This document shows positions 1 to 8,197 of a DNA stretch of 17,592 nucleotides, one piece after another. Positions within the stretch are counted from its first letter, which is position 1. Every line of letters starts with the position of its first letter. Made by a program: the position numbers and the translations under genes. Source of the DNA: Phallus indusiatus (taxonomy: Eukaryota > Basidiomycota > Agaricomycetes > Phallales > Phallaceae); the NCBI GenBank assembly GCA_027605045.1, contig JAQFWX010000012.1, positions 1 through 17,592 on the forward strand, given 5' to 3'. The notes beneath the pieces were generated by a model that was not told the DNA's origin, ran no database searches, and saw only the letters and a list, made by a program, of their open reading frames with translations.

Positions 1-283
1 CCTAAACCCTAAACCCTAAACCCTAAACCTAAACCCTAAACCCTAAACCCTAAACCCTAAACCCTAAACCCTAAACCCTAAACCCTAAACCCTAAACCCT
101 AAACCCTAACCCTAAACCCTAAACCCTAAACCCTAAACCCTAAACCCTAAACCCTAAACCCTAAACCCTAAACCCTAAACCCTAAACCCTAAACCCTAAA
201 CCCTAAACCCTAAACCCTAAACCCTAAACCCTAAACCCTAAACCCTAAACCCTAAACCCTAAACCCTAAACCCTAAACCCTAA
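1..283. repeat. Telomere repeat array, (CCCTAAA)n, left chromosome end
   Basis: About 40 head-to-tail copies of CCCTAAA start at base 1 and end in a degenerate CCCTAAC at 278-284. The C-rich strand reads 5' to 3' into the window, as expected at a left chromosome end, so the G-strand is TTTAGGG. Two 6-nt variants interrupt the array: CCTAAA at 28-33 and CCCTAA at 104-109. The array is otherwise uniform, which points to a genuine terminal tract and not an old interstitial one. Unique-looking sequence begins near 285. Confidence 0.97.
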
Positions 284-299
284 CAAACTATCCTAGCGG

Positions 300-740
300 T
301 TTTTCATCCCTCCACCAATTCCACTCACACCGGGGTTTTGACCCTCACCAATTTCCACTCACACCTGGTTTCTGTCCCTCCCCCAATTCCACTAGCACCT
401 GGTTTTCAATCCTCCCCCAATTCCACTCACACCGGGGTTTCATCCCTTCCCCAATTCCACTCACTCCCAGTTTCTGTCCCTCTCCCAATTCCACTAGCAC
501 CCGGTTTTCAATCCTCCCCAATTCCACTCCCATCACATTTTTGTCCCTTCCCCAGCTTCATCCCTCCACCAATTCAACTCATACCAGGTTTTCGTCCCTT
601 CCCCAATTCCACTCATACTGAACTTTTGACCTTCTGCCAATTCAACCCCACCAGAATTTTGTCCTTCCACCAATTCCACTCACACTGTCATTCTGACCCT
701 CCACCCCAAACTCACATCCACTTTTCATCCTCCACCAATT
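300..740. repeat. 34-bp telomere-adjacent minisatellite
   Basis: A tandem repeat carries the anchor CCAATTCCACTCA followed by CACC(T/G)GG(T/G)TTT and a C/T-rich stretch. The anchor CCAATT falls at 315, 348, 383, 417, 451, 485, 518, 569, 603, 637 and 670. Steps are 33-35 bp, with one of 51 bp where a unit is partly duplicated or lost. Units diverge with distance from the telomere. A 161-residue open frame at 338-823 follows this repeat and is rich in Pro, Ser, Phe and His; it has no gene-like features. Confidence 0.9.
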
Positions 741-1195
741 CCAAACTCCAACCATCATCCCATTTCAACCACCCAAATACAGTCCAGCATCAAAATACAA
801 CTCCACATCAACATCCAGATTAACACCCTCCACATCAATCAAATCCATCTAACTATTACCGTCTCCACTGCCCTTCTACAATCACACCAGATTCAAATAT
901 CAGATTCAACTTCTCAACTTTTCAAGATCCCAATCAGACCAAGCCCCAAATCCAGATTGAAATATAACACCAACACATCAGACCGTCACCAAAACTCCAG
1001 ATTTGAACTAAAATACAACCACAATTGTTACAAGTACAACATTGTCTCGATCAAATACTGAATGCCGTCTCAGATCCCCAAGTGACCTACACATCCTTCT
1101 ACAGGGAAAACCAGAAGTCCAGAAATACTAGAACTGTAGAACCGTAAATCAAAACGTAAAAACATGTCAAGTGAAAACCAGCAAGGAACTAGAAG
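741..1195. other. G-poor subtelomeric spacer, no gene seen
   Basis: This is a low-complexity, A- and C-rich stretch on the plus strand. Bases 781-840 and 841-900 contain only about three G each. I see no start codon with a sustained frame, no splice-site pair and no tandem period. The strand asymmetry continues that of the telomere tract and persists, with interruptions, to about 4.2 kb. Confidence 0.6.
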
Positions 1196-1470
1196 TCAGA
1201 GTTTGCGTAAAACAGTTCTATCCACCTCAATTCTCTTTCAAACTTATCCAAACAAAAAACATACTAAATAAAATAATTCTCTCTGCAAATCCTATTAGAC
1301 AAATCTCCCTATTTACACCCTTTCATACAAAATCAGAAATAACTAAACTTTGCGTAAAACAATTCTAGAGAGCTCATTTCTCCTTCAAATTGTACCAGAG
1401 AAAAAACATACTAAATAAATTTATTTTATCTACAAACAGTACTAAATCTTCATCAGCCCCTAATCAGCTA
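1196..1470. repeat. Two diverged units of the ~168-bp subtelomeric repeat
   Basis: Two copies of the TTTGCGTAAAACA box begin near 1203 and 1350, about 148 bp apart. They are followed by the CTCAATTCTC/CTCATTTCTC, CAAA-rich and TACTAAATAAA blocks that define the array at 2.8-3.9 kb. The second unit ends in an ATCAGCCCCTAATCAGCTAG segment that recurs at about 3873-3895. The frame reading CVKQF-like peptides here comes from the repeat and is not a gene. Confidence 0.8.
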
Positions 1471-1868
1471 GTATTCATTAGAAGTTCCAAAACAAAGTTC
1501 CAAAACAAAGTTCGCATTACAAGACCGAAATCACAACCAACTCAATTTCAAGTCCCAGTCTGAAATACAAGATAGCTTACACAACCCGAGACAAGCTACC
1601 AAAACAGAATTCAAGACTCCCATCTTGTGCATATATCCAGTCATAACAAGACAAGTCCCTTACCAAAACCGAGACTTGAATCAGAGTTGAAATATTTACA
1701 AGTCAAAAAGAAATACCAGCTCAATGTCAATCCAAAAGGACTGCCAAAAGTACCCAAGTATTACCATTCCCATCCCACTCGTCATGTCTTTGTCCATCCA
1801 CCAGTTTCGACTCTCATTATTCCATCTCAACCTTCTCAGATTAAACAGTCTGAACAATCTATGTCATC
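1471..1868. other. Subtelomeric spacer with short local duplications
   Basis: AC-rich sequence with small direct duplications, such as AGTTCCAAAACAA repeated back to back at about 1485-1512. Open frames at 1627-1920 and 1724-1915 overlap each other in different frames, have no recognisable domain and run into the solo LTR, so I do not call them genes. Confidence 0.5.
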
Positions 1869-2269
1869 ATCACTGTCAGGTACGTCTCTGGTCTACGGTC
1901 ACTCTAGTATATTAGCGTAGTATAGTATAACCTACTTAGATGCCTACGCTCTACGTCGGTCATACGGTACCCGGTATACCGGTCCGTATTTATCCCTCGC
2001 GTATTCTTCCGAACTCTCCCCGTTTCTCCGTTCGCTCCATTCTGCCCTATCTCCTCTTTCTCTACGTCATCCGTATTGTCCTCGGCTACCGTCCTTCCTA
2101 TTGGTAGATAATGCACCTGATAGCTATTGGTTAGAGATAGCGTAATCATGTATATATACAACTGTGCGCGCATGAGTAGTTCCTTGTGCTATTATAGACT
2201 GGGTTACTGGGTTATAGTAGCAGTCTGATCCTTAAGTCTAATCGCTGAACGATCGTGCCTAACAATCAC
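1869..2269. mobile_element. Solo LTR (Ty3/Gypsy-like) with 5-bp target-site duplication
   Basis: A 391-bp segment at 1874-2264 begins TGTCAGG and ends CCTAACA, an inverted terminal pair of the TGTYAGG type. It is flanked by exact copies of ATCAC at 1869-1873 and 2265-2269. Five-base target duplications and TG...CA ends are the hallmark of LTR retrotransposon integration. Its base composition is balanced and CG-containing, in sharp contrast to the G-poor DNA around it, and it has a TATA-like run near 2149-2160. No internal coding region is present, so it is best read as a solo LTR left by recombination between two LTRs. The Gypsy label rests on the terminus style and is an inference. Confidence 0.82.
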
Positions 2270-2800
2270 CGGTTGTTGCACAAGCTCAAGCACCAGTCCC
2301 AGCTTTACCACAACCAGCCAAACAATACCAAATCACTTATCACATAGCATATACTCACCCGTAACAAAAAATGCCCCAATACCAGTTAGTGCCTCACTGG
2401 AGAGTCACTTATAAGTTAAAATCCATACAATCAACACCTTCTACGGGAGGTAAAATCAGAACATTAGAATAAAACAGGATTCAAGCTAGAGTCCCATCAC
2501 ACCCATAACAGAAGACTGAAATCAAAATACAAGTTCCAGTTCCAGTTATTCAATCCAGAAGTAAATATTTCAAGAGTCCCACCTTATACATCCATCGCAT
2601 ATACTTACCCGTAATACAAGTTAAAAATTACCAAATCCAAGACTCGGAACTCGTAGCAATAATATATATTTAGAGTCCGCATTGAAATTCAAGTTATGTC
2701 CAGCTCACATTCATTTATCACATAGCATATACTTACCCGTAACCCCCGACTCGAGTTACTTCAAAACTCACCGTTAACAAAAGATTGCAAATATTTCTAC
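2270..2800. other. Subtelomeric spacer with a thrice-repeated GCATATAC box
   Basis: A/C-rich spacer with no gene seen. The motif GCATATAC(T)(T/C)ACCCGTAA occurs three times, near 2347, 2597 and 2725, with CACATA just before two of them. A shorter relative, GCATATACTTACGTCA, lies near 8496. These may be remnants of another diverged repeat unit. Confidence 0.55.
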
Positions 2801-3895
2801 TCAGAGTTTGCGTAAAACAGATCTAACCAGCTCAATTCTCTTTCAAGCTTCTCCAAATAAAAACGTACTAAATCAAATAATTCTCTCTACAAATCATATT
2901 AGACGTACGTGAATATCTGATCAGTCAAATCTCCCTAAACCCAACCTTTCATACAAAATCAGAAATAACTAAACTTTGCGTAAAATGGTCCTACACAGCT
3001 CAATTCTCCTTCAAATTTCTCCACAAACCGTATTAGAACTACGTGAATATCTGATCAGTCAAATCTTCCTATTACTAGCATTTCATATACAATTGGAAAT
3101 AACTAAAGTTTGCGTAAAACAGTTCTATCCACCTCAATTCTCCTTCAGATTTCTCCAAACAAAACACGTATTGAATAAAATAATTTTCTTCACAATCCAT
3201 ATTAGGAGTACCTGAATATCTGATCAGTCATATCTTCCCATTACCACCGTTTCATACACAATTGGAAATAACTAAACTTTGCGTAAAATAGATCTACACA
3301 GCTCAATTCTCCTTCAAGCTCCTTTAAAAAAAACGTACTCCATCATTTAATATTCCTCACAAACTATATTAAGAGTATGTAACCGTTTCATTGGTTCAAT
3401 CTCGTTATTAGAATAGTGGAATTCAAAATTGAGAATAACTCAAGTCAGAGTGCCACAGATATACAGAGATCGATTCTGCTTCAAATTGTACCAAAAAAAA
3501 CATACTAGATCGTTTATTTATATCTACAGGATTGCAAATATTTCCGGTCAGAAAAAACTCCCTAAGTATGAGATCGAGCGAAATATATTACAAGACCGAA
3601 ATACAAGTTTGTAAAACAGTTTTATCCACCTCAATTTTCTTTCAATCTTCTCCAAACAAAAATCGTACTAAATAAAATAATTCTCTCTACAATTCCTATT
3701 AAAAGTACATTAATATCTGATCAGTCAAATCTCCCTATTACCAGCCTTTCATTCAAAATCAGAAATAACCAAAGTTTGTAAAACAGTTCTACACAGCTCA
3801 TTTCTCCTTCAAATTGTACCAGAAAAAAACGTACTAAATCAATTTATTTTATCTACAAACAGTACTAAATCTTCATCAGCCCCTAATCAGCTAGA
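2801..3895. repeat. Tandem array of ~168-bp subtelomeric units
   Basis: Seven diverged head-to-tail units start at the TTTGCGTAAAACAG box or its derivative near 2807, 2975, 3109, 3278, 3447, 3608 and 3775. The steps are 168, 134, 169, about 169, about 161 and 167 bp, so one unit has lost about 34 bp. Each unit contains a (C/A)AGCTCA-TTCTC block, a CAAA(T/C)T block, an AACGTACTAAAT block and, in most, a palindromic TGATCA within CTGATCAGTCA. The unit near 3447 is the most diverged. Short open frames here are products of the repeat. Confidence 0.88.
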
Positions 3896-4320
3896 AGACG
3901 CGGTATAGCATAAATTCATACAGTGTCATTCAAACTGCACTTAAAGCATCCATCAAAATTACCCTTATTTTCCCTGCCCTAAAATTATTAAAAATAACTA
4001 ATAGATATAACAAATAACACTACAAATTTTTATACTATATTTCTACAACAGTTCTCACAGTACAAAGTACTATCTCCTCCAAATCAGTCTCTCCTCAAAG
4101 TAGCATGTAAATACCAATATCATTCTACAGAGCCCAATTCTTCTCGGAATAAAGTTCTAAAACAAGACGTACTAAATCAATTTTTTTTCTCTACAATTCT
4201 TATTAAGCATGTCTCACTAGTTTATTATGCAAACGCTCGTTTCCGAGTGTTATATACCTAAGCTACATCCATTCACTTAAATAAAACATGTTCCAAAATT
4301 CCCTGACATAGGTATATGCG
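3896..4320. repeat. First copy of the GTGTCATCCAAA module and its AT-rich tail
   Basis: After GAAGACGCGGTATAGCATA comes CAGTGTCATTCAAACTGCAC, GCATCCATCAAAATTAC and TTATTAAAAATAACTAATA, then CAGTTCTCACAGTACAAAGT at about 4051. The whole stretch from about 3775 to 4100 is repeated, with substitutions, at about 6468-6800. Downstream to 4320 I see only AT-rich sequence with a poly-T run and no gene. Confidence 0.75.
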
Positions 4321-4674
4321 GGGTCAAAAAATAGAGAAAAAAATCCATTCTACCCATGTTTTTTTCTTGTAATTCCGTTAAGAACTGAGCATTCTAGAGT
4401 AAAAACAATATTGCACAAACTCACTGTACTGACACTCACCCACAGGAAGTTCCCCGAGTTCCCCGAGGCAACAAGCACCCATAAGGTTATTTGTAGACAT
4501 TCTAAAAATAGCGAACCCATCTTTTTCGGTTTTTGATTTGGCCGAGTTTTCGGGTCTCTAGAGCCAAAACAAAAAATTTGCACAAATGCCTCGAAAATTC
4601 ACTGTAGTTTTGGCTCTACAGACCTGAATTCTTCACCAAATTGAAAAAGAAAAAAACGTAGTAAATATTTTTTA
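4321..4674. repeat. Left arm of a long inverted duplication
   Basis: This segment matches the reverse complement of 8140-8493 along about 350 bp, with many substitutions. Landmarks shared in order are GGGTCAAAAAATAGAGAAAA, TTCTAGAG(T/C)AAAAA, GAGGCAACAAG, CC(C)ATAAGGT, TTTTTCGGTTTT and TTTGGCCGAGTTTT. A 77-residue minus frame at 4350-4583 has a counterpart in the other arm, but neither keeps a stable reading frame, so I treat both as non-coding. Confidence 0.85.
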
Positions 4675-4724
4675 AATCTCTATCAACGGCGTTATACGTC
4701 GGGCGCTTATCTGATAAGCGCCCG
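4658..4724. repeat. GGGCGCTTAT hairpin, first copy
   Basis: A perfect inverted repeat of 12-bp arms around a single T runs from 4700 to 4724, with the arm CGGGCGCTTATC. It is preceded by ACGTAGTAAATATTTTTTAA at 4658-4677. The same order of elements, ACGTACTAAATATTTTTTAA then a stem containing GGGCGCTTAT, recurs at 8041-8133. No T-run or gene end nearby suggests a terminator role. Confidence 0.85.
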
Positions 4725-4921
4725 TGCGCGCGCAATCTTTCCTGTGTTGTACAGCTAGCTGAGTTCGAATTCAACTCTCTCACCACTCTGCCTTCCCCCA
4801 CCATCCTCCCCTTCCCCATCCACCCAAATCTCCCTCATATTTTCGCTTTTTTTCATTTATTCTACCTCTCCTCCATTCCATCCACCTATTCTACAGCGTT
4901 TTGGAGGGTTTTCTGTGCCGG
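4725..4921. other. Pyrimidine-rich spacer before a small spliced candidate gene
   Basis: A C/T-rich stretch containing repeated CCATCCACC and CCTCC motifs leads up to the ATG at 4922. The G/A-rich sequence at about 7610-7700 resembles its reverse complement, which would extend the inverted duplication of this region. It could serve as a pyrimidine-rich fungal-type upstream region, but I see no defined promoter element. Confidence 0.4.
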
Positions 4922-5238
4922 ATGGGTCAGATAAAGGCAAGGTTTGGATCAGTGTCATCCAGGTGAGTAGCGTTCCGGTTTTTCGTTCTTTTTTCCGTTT
5001 TTTTCTGATTTCCTGTCATCTTCCTAGGTATGTCATGCTCTCTGGAGCTGGGGACATTTCCCCTCGTCTTTTGGCAGCCTGCGGACCGGTGCACAACTTC
5101 ATCATCAGCGCAACGTCCCGTTGCCGTTCATCAGGCCGCCGCTCTGAAGATCTTGAAGTGCACCGTCCCGCTCGTTGTCATCGGACAACATCTTGGTTTG
5201 AGGGCTACGTGGCCTTTGCCGGGATTATCACCACATGA
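4922..5238 (+). CDS. Small two-exon candidate gene, product unknown
   Basis: Exon 1 starts at the ATG at 4922 and encodes MGQIKARFGSVSS. A donor AG|GTGAGT at 4963 and a pyrimidine-rich acceptor TTCCTAG ending at 5027 define a 65-bp intron of typical fungal size. Splicing joins the split Arg codon and continues in frame to TGA at 5236-5238, giving about 83 residues. Exon 2 begins YVMLSGAGDIS and becomes Arg/His/Ser-rich. I recognise no domain, signal peptide or membrane segment. The exon is clearly GC-richer than its surroundings. An alternative frame of exon 2, from the ATG at 5030 to 5254, is also open, so the true frame is uncertain. It lies directly before the 19-bp minisatellite. Confidence 0.4.
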
Positions 5239-5322
5239 CTTATGTCATGATTAATTCTTTGCGTCCAGTCGATTAAGAACGACCGTTGATGCTCCCTTCG
5301 GGGAGGTAGGTTTTTTTACTCT

Positions 5323-5825
5323 CTTTAATATAACGGTATACCGTTGTTATGACGGTACACTGTTATTATGACGGTGTACCGTTATATTGACGGTATACTG
5401 TTATGTTGACGCTACGCTGTCCGTTCAACGCTACGCTGCCCATGCAACGTTATGCTGCCCGTACAACGTTACGCTGTCCGTGCAACGTTATGCTGTCTGT
5501 GCAACGTTACGCTGCCCGTGTAAACATTACGCTGCCCGCGCAACGCTACACTGCCCGCGCAACGCTACACTGCCCGTACAACGCTACACTGCCCGTACAA
5601 CGCTACGCTGTCTGTGCAATGTTACACTGCCAGTATACTGTTATGCTGTCAGTGCAGTGTTATACAGTCCGTGCAATGTTACGCTGTCCGTACAATGTTA
5701 CGCGGCCAGGGTACCCTTACACCGTCAGTGTACCAGTATGCTGTCGGTGCAGTGTTACGCTGCCAGTGTACCATTACGCTGCCACTACCAGTATACCATT
5801 ACGCTCTCAGCGTACCGCTTTACAA
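5323..5825. repeat. 19-bp minisatellite array, ~26 copies
   Basis: Head-to-tail 19-bp units have a consensus close to ACGTTACGCTGYCCGTGCA in the middle of the array. At the left edge the units are of the form TTATGACGGTATACTG plus three bases, including the palindrome AACGGTATACCGTT near 5332. The period is kept almost without indels from 5323 to about 5795, where a 25-bp unit breaks it. Because 19 is not a multiple of 3, the array is translated into the same cyclic peptide in all three frames. That explains two overlapping plus-strand frames of 154 and 162 residues here, which I do not call genes. Confidence 0.92.
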
Positions 5826-5929
5826 GTATTTACTATATGTATATTAACTAACATAATAAAAGTTATTATATTATTTAAACAAATACATTGAAATATACAA
5901 AAATAAAATGAACACGAACGTGCAGTAAC

Positions 5930-6330
5930 ACTAAGCGGAGAGTGATGCTAAGCGGAAAGCACTCTAAGCGGAGAGCACTCCAACTCACCACGGAGACTCT
6001 CACTAAGCGGAGAGGGTAGTTAAGCGGAGAGGGCAGTTAAGCGGGGAGGTATCCCAAGCGGAGAGTAGAGAGTGCTTACCGGAGAGACTCTCCTTGATCA
6101 AATGCTAAGCGGAGAGCCTGTTAAGCGGAGAGACTACTACAAATACATTAAATATACTAACCGGAGAGGTAGAGTCACCCGAGCGATCAAATTTCGATAG
6201 ACCGGAGCAATCAAAATGATGAACGCTGGTACTGAATGGGCCAGGGACAGAACTGAATAGATCAGCCCACTTAAGCGGAGACTCTCCGCTTGCAATACCG
6301 GAGGGTCCGGTAGCTCATTCATTAGAGTAG
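5930..6330. repeat. CGGAGAG box cluster 1 and its conserved hairpin block
   Basis: The 11-mer TAAGCGGAGAG, or near variants of it (TAACC-, TACC-, CAAGC-), occurs about eleven times, near 5932, 5949, 5965, 6004, 6021, 6038, 6055, 6077, 6106, 6122 and 6158. Steps are mostly 16-17 bp. The cluster leads into a block at about 6076-6330 that is repeated at 9086-9342. That block ends with two neighbouring perfect inverted repeats. The first, at 6273-6291, has 9-bp arms AAGCGGAGA around one C. The second, at 6296-6312, has 7-bp arms TACCGGA around GGG. A minus-strand 69-residue frame across it is a by-product. Confidence 0.9.
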
Positions 6331-6460
6331 ATAGAAAACATTCCAATAATAATAATTGATACTTTATTTGCTAGTTTTCGAGCATCCATCCCTTTCACAC
6401 CCAGGCCAGATTCCCGGGTCTGCTTATATAACAGTTTACCTCGTCTCAAAATTAAGAACA
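6331..6460. other. Short spacer, no feature seen
   Basis: Sequence between the hairpin block and the next 168-bp-type unit. It contains no repeated box that I recognise and no supportable gene. The plus frame at 6356-6574 crosses into the repeat and has no protein-like character. Confidence 0.4.
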
Positions 6461-6800
6461 GTGAAAGTTTGCGTAAAACAGATCTACAGAGCTCATTTCT
6501 GCTCCAAATTGTACCAGAAAAAAAACGTACTAAATCAAATTTTAATATCTACAAACGGTACTAAATGTTCATGAGCGCTTAATCAGGTAGAAGACGCGGT
6601 ATAGCATACATTGATACAGTGTCATCCAAACTGTACTTAATGCATCCATCAAAATTACTCTTATTTTTCTCGGGGTAAAATTATTAAAAATAACTAATAA
6701 ATATACTAAATCAGACTGCAAATTTTTGTACCATATTTATACAACAGTTCTCACAGTACAAAGTACTGTCTCCCGAAATCAGTCTCTCCTCAAATAACCG
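6461..6800. repeat. Duplicate of the 3775-4100 segment
   Basis: A unit of the 168-bp family, starting with the TTTGCGTAAAACAG box near 6468, is followed by GAAGACGCGGTATAGCATA. The second copy of the GTGTCATCCAAA module begins near 6618, then TCTCACAGTACAAAGTACTG near 6737. Order and spacing match 3775-4100, so this is a segmental duplication and not independent insertions. Confidence 0.85.
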
Positions 6801-6815
6801 AGACTGTACTGTGGG

Positions 6816-6847
6816 AGAGTACTTTTCCATTCTCGGAAAAGTACTCT
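6816..6847. repeat. Perfect 13-bp-arm hairpin
   Basis: The arm AGAGTACTTTTCC at 6816-6828 and its exact complement at 6835-6847 flank a 6-base loop. Further GTACT boxes follow at about 6861-6882. The hairpin sits between two copies of the GTGTCATCCAAA module. I see no gene whose end it could mark. Confidence 0.85.
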
Positions 6848-6937
6848 GAACTGTGGGAAAGTACTCGCTAGTACTCTAGTACACCCGAGTGAACTGTGTG
6901 AAGAATTATTCTCAAAAGGAAGTGTCCTCGCTTAACA

Positions 6938-7310
6938 GAGTGTCATCCAAACTCATCCTCGTCCATCCATCAAATAACAGGGGTTTTTCTCGGGGAAAAA
7001 TTATCAAAAATAGTTAATCTATATCCTAATTAAGACTACAAATTTTTGTACTAAATTTATACAGTAGTTTTTACAGTACAGAGCATATATGCACCGGAGT
7101 GAGTCTCTGTTAACCGAGGTTGAACTGTGGGAGAATACCAAAAGAGGAAGTGTCCTCGCCTAGCAGAGTGTCATCCAAAGTCCACCTCGTCCATCCATCA
7201 CTTGCAGACTTATTTTGGTGGGGTAAAGTGATTAAAAATAGCTAATATATTCCCTAATATAGAATACACTTTAAAATAATAAATTTATATACAAGTTCTC
7301 GGAGTACAGA
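6938..7310. repeat. Third and fourth copies of the GTGTCATCCAAA module
   Basis: GAGTGTCATCCAAA begins near 6938 and 7166, each followed by a CATCCATCA box, a GGGG(A/T)AAA box, and AAAAATAG(T/C)TAAT. A GCATATATGCACCGGAG box follows the third copy near 7084. The spacing from the second copy is about 321 bp and between these two about 228 bp. Confidence 0.8.
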
Positions 7311-7808
7311 GGGTGTAGTACCAGAGAAGGCTTCAGACTAGGCAGCCCACAAGGGCCCACCTCGCTAACCGAAGTACTTTCCCAGGATTCAACTTTATAG
7401 GGTATAAGAGGATTATAATCATAGTAGGCCCATAGTCAATGTTCTAAAGCGACCGAAAGAGTATAAAATGGTTCTGAAAAGAAATAACAGTGTAAATAGA
7501 ATAATCAGATAGTAATTAACCACTCACTCACCGGAGTAAACCCCTGAGCCCTGTCCAACCTCATCCAATTTTAAACTCCTCTAATAATCCTCCAAATAAA
7601 GAAAAAGTATTGAGAAATGAATGAAATGAGTTTGGAAGAGATTTGAGGATGGAAAAGAGTCTGGATGGAGTGGATGGAGTGCTAGAAGATAGTGGTAGAG
7701 TGCGAAGCTTTTTTCTGATTATCTAATCAGTGTCCACTGTCACCCACTGTAGCTTGACCATCCAACGACGTATATCCTGTATCAAGCGCCTGTCTCCCAA
7801 GATAAATG
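7311..7808. other. Subtelomeric spacer, no gene seen
   Basis: The sequence changes from AT-rich to a G/A-rich stretch at about 7610-7700 with repeated GGATGGAGT motifs. It resembles the reverse complement of the C/T-rich stretch at 4760-4880. No frame or splice signal supports a gene. Confidence 0.4.
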
Positions 7809-8065
7809 TTATAGATATTTAAAATATTTAGTACGTCCAGTTTTAGTTTTCAATTTGAAGCACAATTGAGCTCTGTAGAAGCAAAATACTATTGTGCACT
7901 ATCTAATCCTTATGGCGCTTACACTGTCGACGGACTCGCTTAGCATACTTCGGCCAACTCCGGTAAATGTATCAGATGTGCGCAATAGTATTTTGCTTCT
8001 ACAGAGCTTATTTCTTCACCAAATGAGAAACTAATGACAGACGTACTAAATATTTTTTAAATCTC
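7809..8065. repeat. Inverted repeat with ~80-bp arms
   Basis: A left arm at about 7815-7895 and a right arm at about 7976-8062 are imperfect reverse complements around a spacer of about 80 bp. The inner ends are nearly identical, with GTAGAAGCAAAATACTATTG in the left arm matching its complement in the right. The outer ends share AAATATTTAGTACGTC. The arms are made of the same CTC-TTC-CAAAT-ACGTACTAAAT blocks that occur in the 168-bp units, so this looks like a head-to-head junction of that family. Confidence 0.8.
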
Positions 8066-8197
8066 TACAACTTTCGTTTTGGGCGCTTATTACTCCCAAC
8101 CTGGGAGTATTAGGCGCCCAAAATGAAAGTTGTGCAGATTCGAAAAATATTTACTTTTTTTTCGTTTTCAATTTCATGAAGAAATGAGCTCTCTAGA
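8003..8197. repeat. ~195-bp imperfect palindrome around a 32-bp-arm hairpin
   Basis: The core is a 32-bp stem, 8067-8098 against 8102-8133, with three mismatches and a 3-base loop ACC. It contains GGGCGCTTAT on one side and AGGCGCCC on the other. Symmetry continues outwards at lower identity, so that AGAGCTTATTTCTTCA near 8003 faces TGAAGAAATGAGCTCT near 8180. The right arm overlaps the inverted duplication at 8140-8493. Confidence 0.8.

Noticed and set aside
338..823. 161-residue plus-strand open frame next to the telomere
   Set aside because: It follows the 34-bp minisatellite; composition is dictated by the repeat, and there are no splice sites or domain features.
1171..1368. 65-residue frame with repeated CVKQF
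   Set aside because: Produced by two units of the 168-bp satellite; the same peptide appears at 2976-3215 and 6356-6574 for the same reason.
1904..2173. 89-residue minus-strand frame
   Set aside because: Lies within the solo LTR and has no domain; LTRs do not normally encode protein.
4738..4775. TTCGAA-containing sequence resembling a tRNA T-arm (B box)
   Set aside because: No matching A box, acceptor stem or cloverleaf could be built on either strand.
5387..5891. Three overlapping plus-strand frames rich in Cys, Arg and Tyr
   Set aside because: The 19-bp array is open in several frames because its period is not a multiple of 3; no start context or domain.
5930..6170. CRISPR-like spaced repeats
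   Set aside because: The repeated box is only 11 bp with 5-6 bp between copies, variable and in a eukaryotic subtelomere; it is a minisatellite-type cluster.
6137..6346. 69-residue minus-strand frame similar to one at 9206-9370
   Set aside because: Similarity is at DNA level in a duplicated repeat block with hairpins; it is not a conserved protein.
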